From: Lysobacterales bacterium
GTDB taxonomy: Bacteria; Pseudomonadota; Gammaproteobacteria; Xanthomonadales; SZUA-38
Reading direction: 5' to 3'
Assembly (NCBI GenBank): GCA_028285525.1
Contig: JANQOZ010000023.1
Location: 62,001 to 126,000 of the forward strand
Length of the DNA stretch: 64,000 nt
The position numbers and the translations under genes are program-made. This document shows positions 25,698-34,433 of the stretch, one piece after another; positions within the stretch are counted from its first letter, which is position 1, and the number at the start of each line of letters is the position of its first letter. The notes under the pieces are model-generated. The model was given only the letters and a program-made list of their open reading frames with translations. It did no database searches and was not told where the DNA came from.

Positions 25698-27187
25698 CAG
25701 CCCATAGACCCGTTGGCCGCTTCGAGGCGCTCAACCTTCTCCAGGCCGTACCGTTCAAGCTTGCTCCGCAGCCCTACCCGGGACAACCCGAGCTCCCGGG
25801 CCGCACGGCTCTTGTTCCAGCGGTTGCGGATCAGGCTCTCCCGCAGGATCCGCACCTCGATCGATTCGATGCGCGACTTGAGCGTACCTTCTCCGGTCTC
25901 GAGGTCAGTCACAACCGCCGTATCTCGCGACGGCTCGCCGCGCAGAACGCGAGCCGACAGCAGCTCAGCTCCGAGCACCGGGCCCTTTGCTTCAACGAGC
26001 ATCCGCTGCACCTCGTTCTTGAGCTCCCGTACGTTGCCTGGCCACGGATAACGCTGCATGCAGGCAATCGCCTCATCGGTCAGGCCGTCAGCACGTTTGC
26101 CCAGGCTGTCTACTGCCTGCTGCAGGAGCGTGCTGGCCAGCATCGGCACGTCAGACAGCCGCTCCTTCAGCGGCGGCATTCGGATCGTGACGGTGGCAAG
26201 CCGGTAGTAAAGGTCTTCTCGGAATTTCCCTGCTGCCACCTCCGCTTCAAGGTCGCGGTTGGTGGCCGCAATAACCCGTACATCCACTTGCCTGGTGCGA
26301 CCGCTGCCGAGCGGGCGGATCTCCCCCTCCTGAAGCACCCGCAGCAGCTTGACCTGAAAAGCCGCGGACAGCTCACCCACCTCGTCCAGGAACACCGTTC
26401 CGCCGTTGGCACGCTCAAACAGTCCGGTGCGATCTTCCACCGCGCCGGTAAAGGCGCCCTTCTTGTACCCGAACAGTTCGCTTTCCAGCAACTCGTCCGG
26501 CAGCGCGCCACAGTTCTCAACCACAAAAGGCTTTTCCCAGCGGAGGCTGTTGTAGTGCAGCGCGCGGGCGGCGAGCTCTTTACCCGTACCGGAATCGCCG
26601 GTGACCAGCACCGAAATATCGTAGGGCGCCACCTGGCGGAGTTTTTCGCAGATCTCGTTCATCACGCTGTCGTCGGATCGAACGATGCCGTCGTTATCGC
26701 CGTAAGCATCGCGCAGCGTCTGGCGCTTAGCGGCCACCGTCTGCTTGAGCTTCGTCGGCGAGAGCTTCAGCTCGATGGACAGCAGATCGTTTTGACGATT
26801 GAGCGCAAACAGCTCGGCGGCGTTCCGCAGGGTCAAAATCAGCTGCTCCGGCGCCCAGGGTTTGGTGATGTATTGGTAGATGCCGGAGTCATTGACCGCT
26901 TCGATAATGTCTTCGGAGTCGGTGTAGCCCGAGATGATCATGCGGACCACGTCGGGCCACTGCTCGCGCACCCGCTTCAGGAATTCGACCCCCGTCATAT
27001 CCGGCATCCGCTGATCGCAGAGAATGATCTGGACCCACTCGGCCGCCAGGATCTTCTCCGCCTCAGCCACGCTGCCGGCGGTTCTTACGTCGAAATCGTC
27101 GATGAGCGTTCTCTCGAGAGACTCGAGGCTGCGAGGCTCGTCGTCGACAATCAATACGGTGGGCAGTTCGGTTGCGGGGTTGCTCAT
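25697..27187 (-). CDS. hupR: NtrC-family response regulator HupR/HoxA, sigma-54 activator
   Basis: A 496-residue regulator. The receiver domain (about 10-130) has VLIVDDEPRS, phospho-acceptor Asp58 in LCDQRMPDMTG and the KPW loop. The AAA+ domain carries Walker A GDSGTGKE, an intact GAFTGA sigma-54 contact loop, Walker B GGTVFLDEVGE and RVIAATNRDL. The C-terminal Fis-type helix-turn-helix is NKSRAARELGLSRVGLRSKLERYGL. In HupR/HoxA systems the unphosphorylated form activates hydrogenase transcription when H2 is present. The intact GAFTGA fits the two sigma-54 promoters at 36814-36829 and 41164-41180. It overlaps hypX (ATGA) and hupT. Confidence 0.95.
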   Translation of the reverse strand: MSNPATELPTVLIVDDEPRSLESLERTLIDDFDVRTAGSVAEAEKILAAEWVQIILCDQRMPDMTGVEFLKRVREQWPDVVRMIISGYTDSEDIIEAVNDSGIYQYITKPWAPEQLILTLRNAAELFALNRQNDLLSIELKLSPTKLKQTVAAKRQTLRDAYGDNDGIVRSDDSVMNEICEKLRQVAPYDISVLVTGDSGTGKELAARALHYNSLRWEKPFVVENCGALPDELLESELFGYKKGAFTGAVEDRTGLFERANGGTVFLDEVGELSAAFQVKLLRVLQEGEIRPLGSGRTRQVDVRVIAATNRDLEAEVAAGKFREDLYYRLATVTIRMPPLKERLSDVPMLASTLLQQAVDSLGKRADGLTDEAIACMQRYPWPGNVRELKNEVQRMLVEAKGPVLGAELLSARVLRGEPSRDTAVVTDLETGEGTLKSRIESIEVRILRESLIRNRWNKSRAARELGLSRVGLRSKLERYGLEKVERLEAANGSMG

Positions 27188-28905
27188 GATACGTCTCGTA
27201 CAGGCAAGTCGGGATTCCGGCGCCGGTGCTCGGCGATCGTCAGCGGCGTGCGTGACCGCGGAATCTTGTGAACAAAGTTGTAGCGGGCGATGTGATAACT
27301 CGGGTCAAAGCCATAGAAGTTGGCGCGCATGCGGGCCAGCTCTTCGTCCCGGTACTGGGCCAGAGGCTTGCGCGCTTCGTCCCGATCGCGCTGCTGGCGC
27401 TTGTTTTCCAGCCGGTCCTTAAAGTCCATTGCGGCCGCCAGGGCCGCAGCCGCTTGCTCAACGGCCGGCATAAAGCTGTCGCGACGCTGCGTCAGCGAGC
27501 GGTCAATCAACCCCAGCGACAGCGCCTCCGCGACGCCGACCGGCAGACGCGAAGCCATGATCTGCGCCGCCCGCTCCTCTCCGCAGCAGCGTGGGAGCAG
27601 GTAGGTCCAGTACTCCGACCCGAAGAGATTCCCCATGTCTTTGTAGTGAGGGTTCAGGGTCACCTCGCCATGCGACCAGACTTCGTCAGCCGCCCGGGCC
27701 AGGAAGACGCCGCCCGCGCCGGCATTGCCGCGCAGCGCGGCCACGGTCAGGCAGGACGTCGTGCGAATGATGGCCTCGCTGATGTCGTCGATCGCATTGA
27801 TGTTCCGCCAGGATTCGTCAGCCGCGCTTTCCGCTGCTTCGATCTGGTTGAGGTCCATACCGTTGGACCAGAATTCCGGCCCGCCGCACAGCACGATCAC
27901 TCGCGGCGCTGACGCCACCGCGTCCCGATACGCGCTGAGCAGCCGCTCGCACCGATCGGTGCTCATCGCGCCGTTGTAGAAGGGGAAATGCAGAAAGCCG
28001 ACGCCGTCTTGCTCGGTGTAGTGAATGTCGCGGTACCCGCCTTCCACGCTCAAATCATGCTCTCTGAGCGCTCCTGCTCGATCACTCAGCACCTGCACCG
28101 CCGGCAGCTTGAAGTTGTGGTCGCTGCGACGGTCGCGCAGACGGCCAAGCCAGGCGCCGCCGTCAGCTGTGGCCACGCCAACCGCTTCGCCGCTGCGTGC
28201 GACGATCGATCCCGGGGCCCCCTTCAGCATCGGAGCAGCATGGGCGTCATACAGAAACAGGTCTTTGCCGGTAATCGCGCTGAGTCCCGGATCGCGCAGC
28301 CCCGGAAAGCCATCCGCGCTCCGAATCTTGCGCAGCACCGTCGCCGTATCATCGACCAACCAGTCAATAACGCGGTCACCCTGTCTGGCCAGCGGCCGCT
28401 CGCGCCCCGCGGGCTGTCCAAAAGACGCCGGCGATTGCGGCTGATAGCGCCGGCTTTCGAAGCGTTCCACGGCCTGCATCACCGCTGACACAGCGGCGCT
28501 GGATACCTCGCCTCGATACAGGCTGCTCTTGCTGGCGGTACGGGTACTAAAGGTCTCGCTGGCCCAGATGTCGCCACCGTCCATCACTTCATTGGCCTGC
28601 AGGACTGTGACGCCCCAGGTCGACTCCTGATTCAGAATCGCCCAATCCAGCGCGGACGGACCGCGATCACCCACCACGCCCGGATGAACAATCAGGCAGG
28701 GCGTGCTGCGCCAGATCCGACCGGGGATCGCGCGTTTGAGGAAGGGAGCCACAACCAGATCGGGGCGGAACAGCTCGACCGCCTCGACAGACGTCGGATC
28801 GTTGATGTCGTATTCCACCGAGACGCGATGCCCGGCTCCCCGCAGCGCCACAAACAGCCTCTGCGCCAGGCTGTTGAAACTGTGGGTGAGAAAGAGAATA
28901 CGCAT
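27184..28905 (-). CDS. hypX: HypX/HoxX, CO-ligand synthesis enzyme for aerobic hydrogenase maturation
   Basis: A 573-residue two-domain protein. The N-terminal half is formyltransferase-like, with IVHPGVVGDRGPSALDWAI as the HypX hallmark, followed by a formyltransferase C-terminal-like segment. The C-terminal half is an enoyl-CoA hydratase/isomerase fold with LCGGPEFWSNGMDLNQIE and LRGNAGAGGVFLA, ending in a helical tail with DPSYHIARYNFVHK. HypX converts N10-formyl-tetrahydrofolate to CO for the Fe(CN)2CO centre when oxygen is present. Its presence fits an O2-tolerant hydrogenase. It begins 15 bp after hypE and overlaps hupR by four bases. Confidence 0.95.
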   Translation of the reverse strand: MRILFLTHSFNSLAQRLFVALRGAGHRVSVEYDINDPTSVEAVELFRPDLVVAPFLKRAIPGRIWRSTPCLIVHPGVVGDRGPSALDWAILNQESTWGVTVLQANEVMDGGDIWASETFSTRTASKSSLYRGEVSSAAVSAVMQAVERFESRRYQPQSPASFGQPAGRERPLARQGDRVIDWLVDDTATVLRKIRSADGFPGLRDPGLSAITGKDLFLYDAHAAPMLKGAPGSIVARSGEAVGVATADGGAWLGRLRDRRSDHNFKLPAVQVLSDRAGALREHDLSVEGGYRDIHYTEQDGVGFLHFPFYNGAMSTDRCERLLSAYRDAVASAPRVIVLCGGPEFWSNGMDLNQIEAAESAADESWRNINAIDDISEAIIRTTSCLTVAALRGNAGAGGVFLARAADEVWSHGEVTLNPHYKDMGNLFGSEYWTYLLPRCCGEERAAQIMASRLPVGVAEALSLGLIDRSLTQRRDSFMPAVEQAAAALAAAMDFKDRLENKRQQRDRDEARKPLAQYRDEELARMRANFYGFDPSYHIARYNFVHKIPRSRTPLTIAEHRRRNPDLPVRDVS

Positions 28906-28920
28906 CGGCGGCCCGGTACC

Positions 28921-29970
28921 TCAGCAGATCCGTGGCAGCTGTTCGCCGGTCAGCCAGTCCAAAACGCGGCTGCCGCCAAAGCTGGTTTCCATCTGGACAA
29001 ACCCGTGCTGGTCCTCGACCACTTTGCCGATGATCGCCGCGTCGCGGCCGAGCGGGTGAGCGCGCATCACCCCGAGCAGGCGCTCAGCGTCCGCATCGGC
29101 ACAGATACACACCAGCTTGCCCTCATTGGCGACATAAAGCGGGTCGAGGCCGAGCAGTTCGCAGGCCGCATGGACCGCGGGCTTCACCGGCACGGCATCC
29201 TCGTCGAGCATCATGCCAACGCCGGACTGCTGAGCCATCTCATTGAGCGCCGTCGCGAGCCCACCGCGGGTCGGGTCGCGCAGGCAGTGGATCTGATCAC
29301 TCGCCTCTACCAGGCTCGCGACCATGGTGTGTAGCGCCGCGGAATCGCTGCTCAGGCTCGTTTCAAACTCGAGGTTCTCGCGGCTCGACATAATGGTCAC
29401 GCCGTGGTCGCCCAGGCTGCCGCTGACCAAAAGGGCGTCACCCGGCTGCGCGCGGTCGCCGGAGATGTGAACGCCGGGCGGCACCACGCCAACACCGGTG
29501 GTCGTGATAAACACACCGTCGCCCTTGCCGCGCTCAACCACCTTGGTATCGCCCGTCACTACCGGAACCCCGGCATCCTCGGCGGCGGCCGCCATGCTGG
29601 CGACGATGCGCTCAAGGTCCGCCAGCGGAAACCCTTCCTCCAGGATAAAGCCGGCAGACAGGTAGAGCGGCTTCGCCCCGGACATCGCAACGTCGTTAAT
29701 CGTGCCGTGGACGGCCAGAGAACCGATGTCACCGCCGGGAAAAAACAGCGGGGAAATCACGTGTCCATCCACGCTCATCACCATCCGCCCGGCGGGCACG
29801 TCAAACGCCGCCTGGTCGTTGCCCTGACGCAGCAGCGGGTTGTCCAGATGCTTGAGAAACAGTTCCTCAATCAGCTGCGCCATGGCGCGACCGCCGCCGC
29901 CGTGACTCATATCAACCTGCGCGTTTCGGGTCTTAATCGGCACCGGAAATCGTCTCGCCACCGCGCTCAT
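28921..29970 (-). CDS. hypE: HypE, hydrogenase maturation thiocyanate-forming protein
   Basis: A 349-residue HypE ending in LPRIC, whose terminal Cys receives the carbamoyl group from HypF and is dehydrated to thiocyanate. The PurM-like ATP-binding fold is seen in HGGGGRAMAQLIEELF, SVDGHVISPLFFPGGDIG, GTINDVAMSGAKPLY and LRDPTRGGLATALNE. The length is normal for the family. The start codon overlaps the hypD stop (ATGA), so the HypD-HypE pair that assembles the Fe(CN)2CO unit is translationally coupled. Confidence 0.97.
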   Translation of the reverse strand: MSAVARRFPVPIKTRNAQVDMSHGGGGRAMAQLIEELFLKHLDNPLLRQGNDQAAFDVPAGRMVMSVDGHVISPLFFPGGDIGSLAVHGTINDVAMSGAKPLYLSAGFILEEGFPLADLERIVASMAAAAEDAGVPVVTGDTKVVERGKGDGVFITTTGVGVVPPGVHISGDRAQPGDALLVSGSLGDHGVTIMSSRENLEFETSLSSDSAALHTMVASLVEASDQIHCLRDPTRGGLATALNEMAQQSGVGMMLDEDAVPVKPAVHAACELLGLDPLYVANEGKLVCICADADAERLLGVMRAHPLGRDAAIIGKVVEDQHGFVQMETSFGGSRVLDWLTGEQLPRIC

Positions 29971-31118
29971 GCCGCGACCCCCCGCTTGGATTCAGCCGGC
30001 TGCCGGAAGCGGCCATAGCTGTAGTAAGCCGCGCAGGCACCTTCGGAGGACACCATGCAGGAACCGAGCGGGTTGTCCGGCGTGCAGGCTTTGCCAAACA
30101 GTTTGCAGTCCGTGGGGCGCTTGGCGCCCCGCAGAATCGCCGGGCACTCGCAGCTTTTGACCTCGGAGGCTTTGGCCTCGGGAATGTCAAAGCGCACCTC
30201 CGCATCCAGGGCCTCGAACTGCGACTTGATCTTCAGAGCGCTGTAGGGAACCAGACCCAGACCGCGCCATTCAAAACTGCGCCGGAGCTCAAACACTTCA
30301 GCGACCAGCGCCTGAGCCTTCAGGTTGCCGTCGCGGGTGACGACCCGCGTGTATTCGTTTTCCACCTCGTGTCGACCTTCGTTGAGCTGACGAATCAGCA
30401 TCAGCGCCGACTGCATGACGTCGAGCGGCTCAAAACCGGCGATGACCACGGGCCGCTGATACTCCTCGGCGAAGAACTCGTAGGGCCGGCTGCCGATAAT
30501 GGAGCTGACGTGTGACGGACCAAAAAAGCCGTCGATGGACACACTGCCGATCTCCCGCACCTCGGGCGACTCGAGAATGTTTTGAATGGCCGCCGGCGTC
30601 AGGACGTGGTTGCAGAATACGCTGAAGTTCTCAAGCTTCTCCGCCAAAGCCTGCCGGATCGCCACCGCCGTTGCGGGCGTGGTTGTCTCAAAACCGATCG
30701 CAAAAAACACGACCTCGCGATCAGGCGTTTCCCGCGCGATGCGCAGCGCGTCCTGGGTCGAGTACACCATGCGCACGTCTGCGCCAGACGCCTTGATTTT
30801 CATCAGGCTCTGACGCTTGCTGGCGGGCACGCGAAGCAGGTCTCCGTAGATGCACAGAATGGTGTCGTGCTCGAGCGCCAGGTGAATGGCGTTGTCGATA
30901 CGGCCGATGGGCAGCACGCAGACCGGGCAACCCGGACCGTGCACAAACCGGACGTTGTCCGGCATCAGATCCTGCACGCCGTAGCGGAAGATGGCGTGCG
31001 TATGGCCGCCGCAAAACTCCATCAGGTTGTACTGACGGCCGGGGTCCGCTTCGCGTTTGATGGCAGCCGCCAGGTTTTTGGCCAGCGAACGCTGGCGAAA
31101 CTCGTTGACGTACTTCAC
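29967..31118 (-). CDS. hypD: HypD, Fe(CN)2CO assembly scaffold
   Basis: A 383-residue HypD starting at GTG, which overlaps the hypC stop. The three conserved Cys regions are present: EFCGGHTHAIFRYGV, VHGPGCPVCVLP, and the C-terminal [4Fe-4S] ligands spread through CECPAIL, TDCKLFGKAC and LGSCMVSSEGACAAYY. HypD forms a complex with HypC and supplies electrons for cyanation of the iron. Length and motif order are standard, with no sign of degradation. Confidence 0.97.
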   Translation of the reverse strand: MKYVNEFRQRSLAKNLAAAIKREADPGRQYNLMEFCGGHTHAIFRYGVQDLMPDNVRFVHGPGCPVCVLPIGRIDNAIHLALEHDTILCIYGDLLRVPASKRQSLMKIKASGADVRMVYSTQDALRIARETPDREVVFFAIGFETTTPATAVAIRQALAEKLENFSVFCNHVLTPAAIQNILESPEVREIGSVSIDGFFGPSHVSSIIGSRPYEFFAEEYQRPVVIAGFEPLDVMQSALMLIRQLNEGRHEVENEYTRVVTRDGNLKAQALVAEVFELRRSFEWRGLGLVPYSALKIKSQFEALDAEVRFDIPEAKASEVKSCECPAILRGAKRPTDCKLFGKACTPDNPLGSCMVSSEGACAAYYSYGRFRQPAESKRGVAA

Positions 31119-31351
31119 GCCTGACCCTCCGGATCGAGGCCCGCTTCGGCAAATAGAGCGAGGGTGCGCTCCGCCTCTTCCGGGCTGATTTTGTTGAGCG
31201 CGTACCCGACGTGAATCAGCACAAAGTCATCCACGGCGACATCCTCGACCAGCGCCAGGGAGACCTCTTTTTTGACCTCGCCAAGCGCGATGGTGGCGGT
31301 GGCGGTGTCACGATCGATGGCCACAACCTGGCCGGGCACCGCTAGGCACAT
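31115..31351 (-). CDS. hypC: HypC, hydrogenase maturation chaperone
   Basis: A 78-residue HypC with the invariant N-terminal MCLAVPGQV, in which Cys2 binds the iron unit, and the conserved [13 protein letters not shown] segment whose His also contacts iron. It chaperones the Fe(CN)2CO moiety between HypD and the large subunit. It overlaps hypB by ten bases and hypD by four (GTGA). A longer paralogue, hupF, lies at 35750-36070 in the same operon. Confidence 0.97.
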   Translation of the reverse strand: MCLAVPGQVVAIDRDTATATIALGEVKKEVSLALVEDVAVDDFVLIHVGYALNKISPEEAERTLALFAEAGLDPEGQA

Positions 31352-32253
31352 ACCGCTGCTCCGTCGCTGACACGCTGGTGTGCCTCGCTGATCCAGGCAT
31401 AGAACTCGTCCATGCCCTCACCGCTGGTGGCCGAAACCTGGAGCACCTGGATGTCCGGGTTAACGCGGCGGGCGTTGGCGATGCAGGCCTCAACGTCGAA
31501 CGACAGGTACGGCAGCAGGTCAACCTTGTTGAGCACCATCAGGTCGGAGGCCGCAAAAATGTCCGGGTACTTCAGCGGTTTATCCTCCCCCTCGGTGACC
31601 GAGAGGATCACCACCTTGTGATGTTCGCCAAGATCAAACGCCGCTGGGCACACCAGATTGCCGACGTTCTCAATAAACATCAGGCTCTGATCGTCCGGCG
31701 CAAGCGCCTCCATGGCGTGTCCGACCATGTGGGCGTCGAGATGGCACCCTTTACCGGTATTGACCTGCAGCGCGCGAGCGCCGCTGGCCCGGATGCGCTC
31801 CGCGTCGTTGGACGTCTGCTGATCTCCCTCGACGACGCAGACCGGCACGTCACCCTGAAGGTCGGTGATCGTCCGCGAAAGGAGCGTTGTCTTGCCGGAC
31901 CCGGGGCTGGAAACAAAATTGAGCGCCAGGATTTCTCGGTGGCCGAGAAAGTGACGGTTGGCGTCAGCGTACTGATCATTCTTGCTGAGAATATCCGTTT
32001 CGATCTGCACCATCTTTGCCTGGGTCAGGCCCGGCACGTGAGCTCGGGCGGGCCCCTGGCCGTAGTGATGGTGATCGCCGTGATCCAACCCGGAAACATG
32101 GGTGCTTTCGGAATCGTGCTTGTGATGATGGTGATCGTGGTCATGGTGGTGGTGGCTGTGATCGCCGCCCGGCTCGTCGTGCTGGTGATCACGATCGAGG
32201 GTCTGACCTTCCACTGTCACTTCACCGCTGGCGCAGCCGCAGACGGTACACAT
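31342..32253 (-). CDS. hypB: HypB, nickel-inserting GTPase with a large His-rich region
   Basis: About 303 residues. Two tandem ATGs (32256, 32253) are possible; the second is preferred because GGAGG is then 7 bases upstream and the protein begins MCTVCGC, the N-terminal CxxCGC nickel site. The next ~60 residues hold about 18 histidines in clusters ([22 protein letters not shown]), a nickel-storage region. The GTPase domain has [10 protein letters not shown] (Walker A), a metal-site Cys-His in [22 protein letters not shown], and the NKVD specificity motif. It delivers Ni to the large subunits together with HypA. Confidence 0.97.
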   Translation of the reverse strand: MCTVCGCASGEVTVEGQTLDRDHQHDEPGGDHSHHHHDHDHHHHKHDSESTHVSGLDHGDHHHYGQGPARAHVPGLTQAKMVQIETDILSKNDQYADANRHFLGHREILALNFVSSPGSGKTTLLSRTITDLQGDVPVCVVEGDQQTSNDAERIRASGARALQVNTGKGCHLDAHMVGHAMEALAPDDQSLMFIENVGNLVCPAAFDLGEHHKVVILSVTEGEDKPLKYPDIFAASDLMVLNKVDLLPYLSFDVEACIANARRVNPDIQVLQVSATSGEGMDEFYAWISEAHQRVSDGAAVCA

Positions 32254-32594
32254 CATTCAACCTCCAGTTCTTTGACTTTCATTTCATCGCCCTCCACCAC
32301 CTGCAGCTGGTAGCTGCCGCATTTCGGACAGGCATCAAATCGCTGCCGTACGGCGACATGAGTGCCACACTGCATACACCAGGCTTTGCCCGGCACATCA
32401 ACAATCTCTAGCGTCGCCTGCTCGGCGACAGTGCCGCGCGTGACGGCATCAAAGGTGAACCGCATCGCTTCCGGATCTACGCCGGCCAGCGCGCCGATTT
32501 CCAGCCAGACTGACTTGACCCGCGAAAACCCTTCGCGGGCGGCGCTGTCCTGAACAATCTGCAGCACACCCTCGGAAAGCGCCATCTCGTGCAT
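32253..32594 (-). CDS. hypA: HypA, nickel metallochaperone
   Basis: A 113-residue HypA. The start at 32594 gives the invariant [10 protein letters not shown], with the nickel-ligand His2; the frame is open upstream only because it overlaps hupK. A structural zinc site is formed by Cys73/Cys76 (WCMQCG) and Cys89/Cys92 (CPKCGS). It passes nickel with HypB. The ATG overlaps the hupK stop by one base (TGATG), and its own stop overlaps the hypB start. Confidence 0.97.
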   Translation of the reverse strand: MHEMALSEGVLQIVQDSAAREGFSRVKSVWLEIGALAGVDPEAMRFTFDAVTRGTVAEQATLEIVDVPGKAWCMQCGTHVAVRQRFDACPKCGSYQLQVVEGDEMKVKELEVE

Positions 32595-33712
32595 CAGTGC
32601 ACCTCCAGCGAGTAGCCGACGCAGGGATCGATGGCCGTCACCAGCAGCGCCGCCTGCCTGCGGAGCGTCGACTCGTGCCGGCTGTCCAGCGCCGACAGGC
32701 TTCGAGCGAGAACCCCTCGCGGGTGGCAGTTCCACTCGGTGGGAGCCAGCACCTGATAGCGCTCGATGTGCTGGCCGTCCAGCACGGCGCGATGGACCAG
32801 GCGGCCCCGCGCAGCGTCGATCTGCGACAGGCCGGTACGCGCCGGCAATTGGTTCTCGGTGAGACCTGATGCGCCGGCATCGCCTGCATCAAGCTGTTCC
32901 GGAATACGCGCGAGTTCTGCCAGCAGTGCAACTACGCGCGTCAACGCTCCCGCGCCCCAGCGTCCGAGGGCCTGCTTCACAAGCCGGACGTGCTGCTGTC
33001 TCAGCAGGGGCGTCGTTTCCCGGGTTTCTCCCTCCCATTCGGGGAAAGCCACAAACTCATCAGACTCGTCGTCGTTGAGTCGCTGGTTGAGCTCGTCGTT
33101 CGCCATCGGCGGCAAAAACCGCGGCTCGGTAGCGCCCGCGTCTTCCCAGCGATGCGCAAGCAGGAAACCGACCAGCCGCGCGGCCGGCGTATCCACCTCG
33201 CGGCTCCAGCCGGCCAACGCCTCGCAGTCCAGCGCGACCCAGTCGACCGGCGGCCGCCCGAAAACGCCGGACCGCAGTAGATCGGTGAGCTGTGTTCTTA
33301 AGCTGGCCAGCTCACTTGAGGAAGGCTGCGCCGCAGCGACGGAACGCAGCGTTTGATTGAAGCTGCCGAGCGCCGCCAGCTGCGCCGGGTCAGCGGCGGT
33401 TTCCAGCAGCGCAGGCCAGTCGATCAGCACGCGCCAGAGGTGTTCGCGCGCCGTCTCCAGCAAGACCAGCTCCCGGTCGCGAACCTGTTCGTGGTTGGTC
33501 TCACCAGCGGCTGCTGACAGTGCCTGGCGGCCGGCCCGGAGCTGGGCCTGAGCGCAGACGCTGTAGAGCCGAGGGAGCAGGGTCAGCGCTTCGCTAACGG
33601 ATCGGTTTTCCAGCAGCCGGGCGGCCCCTACCGGGCGGCTGGATCGGATCGAGACACGTCCCTGCCCTCGGCGCGCCGAATGGATCACGATGCTGAGCGG
33701 CGCTGGGGTCAC
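32594..33712 (-). CDS. hupK: HupK/HoxV, degenerate large-subunit-like scaffold for hydrogenase assembly
   Basis: A 372-residue protein starting at GTG (GTGA overlap with hupJ). It is recognisably related to hydrogenase large subunits. PRLYSVCAQAQ (Cys53) lines up with PRICGICSVAQ of HupV, and the C-terminal end DPCVGYSLEVH with DPCMVCTVH. One cysteine of each ligand pair is lost, leaving Cys53 and Cys364. GRLVHRAVLDGQHIERYQVLAPTEWN corresponds to the large-subunit pre-C-terminal segment. Known HupK/HoxV proteins act as transient carriers of the Fe(CN)2CO unit during maturation of the membrane-bound enzyme. Confidence 0.92.
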   Translation of the reverse strand: MTPAPLSIVIHSARRGQGRVSIRSSRPVGAARLLENRSVSEALTLLPRLYSVCAQAQLRAGRQALSAAAGETNHEQVRDRELVLLETAREHLWRVLIDWPALLETAADPAQLAALGSFNQTLRSVAAAQPSSSELASLRTQLTDLLRSGVFGRPPVDWVALDCEALAGWSREVDTPAARLVGFLLAHRWEDAGATEPRFLPPMANDELNQRLNDDESDEFVAFPEWEGETRETTPLLRQQHVRLVKQALGRWGAGALTRVVALLAELARIPEQLDAGDAGASGLTENQLPARTGLSQIDAARGRLVHRAVLDGQHIERYQVLAPTEWNCHPRGVLARSLSALDSRHESTLRRQAALLVTAIDPCVGYSLEVH

Positions 33713-34203
33713 GGCGACTGTTCTGCCGTTGCGTTGCCGCCGCCCCTTAAAAACGAGCGTCGGGACATGGCCGGCCGGTTCTTGCTGGCAGCTTCTTCAG
33801 CCGGCGCCTCCATAAGGCCTTTGAGAACCTCCCGGGCCGTGGCAACCGCGGCGGCGTGGTCTTCAAACTCGAACATCGGCGAGAACAGCGAACACATGCG
33901 GTAGCTACCGATGTCGTCCTCGCTGCCGTGGATAAACTCAAACTCACCGGCGGGAAACGGCACGCACTCCTTTTCACCGGACGGCGGCGCCTGATCTCCC
34001 TCGATCTCATCGCGCGGCAGCAGCATCAGGTTCATGAACCAGGGCGTCACAAGCACGCCAAGATGCTCGTCCTGCCAGGGGCCAAAACCCACGGCTTCGA
34101 CTTCGATCTCGGGATTGAGGATCGGAATGTCAGCCATTCTCTCCCGGGCGATGCGGCGGAAGGTGGTTTCGAGCCGATCACTGACCTCCGCCGCGTCGGT
34201 CAT
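33709..34203 (-). CDS. hupJ: HupJ/HoxT, HybE-family hydrogenase assembly chaperone
   Basis: A 164-residue HybE-family protein. The family core includes NPEIEVEAVGFGPWQDEHLGVLVTPWFMNLMLLP, FPAGEFEFIHG and a MCSLFSPMFEF stretch. These proteins are thought to guide small-subunit folding and gate Tat export. The C-terminal extension contains MSRRSFLRGGG, which looks like a twin-arginine motif although it is at the wrong end for export. The HupS precursor has TRRSFLK. It overlaps hupI and hupK by four bases on either side. Confidence 0.92.
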   Translation of the reverse strand: MTDAAEVSDRLETTFRRIARERMADIPILNPEIEVEAVGFGPWQDEHLGVLVTPWFMNLMLLPRDEIEGDQAPPSGEKECVPFPAGEFEFIHGSEDDIGSYRMCSLFSPMFEFEDHAAAVATAREVLKGLMEAPAEEAASKNRPAMSRRSFLRGGGNATAEQSP

Positions 34204-34433
34204 TGGTCGGTTTCCGCCTCGAGGACCATAAAATCGTTCTTGCTGCCGTCACACTCAGGACAGCTCCAGTGGTCCGGCAGCGCAGCGAACGGCGTGCCGG
34301 GGGCAATTTGCCAGTACTCGTCACCTTCAGCGGGGTCGTAGACGTGCCAGCAGATCTTGCATTCCAGACGGGTGTCGTCAGAGATTTTGCTCGCGTCACC
34401 GCCGAAGGAACCACCGAAGAACTCGTCTTTCAC
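34200..34433 (-). CDS. hupI: HupI/HoxR rubredoxin
   Basis: A 77-residue protein from the GTG at 34433 (GTGA overlap with hupH); the upstream part of the frame is inside hupH. It has a rubredoxin iron site with Cys25/Cys28 (CKICWHVYDP) and Cys58/Cys61 (CPECDGSKNDF) plus the conserved WxIxPGTPFxxLPDxWxCP context. A ~20-residue N-terminal extension (GGSFGGDASK) precedes the fold, as in other hydrogenase-operon rubredoxins. It is thought to protect or reduce the small-subunit Fe-S clusters during assembly in air. Confidence 0.95.
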   Translation of the reverse strand: MKDEFFGGSFGGDASKISDDTRLECKICWHVYDPAEGDEYWQIAPGTPFAALPDHWSCPECDGSKNDFMVLEAETDQ

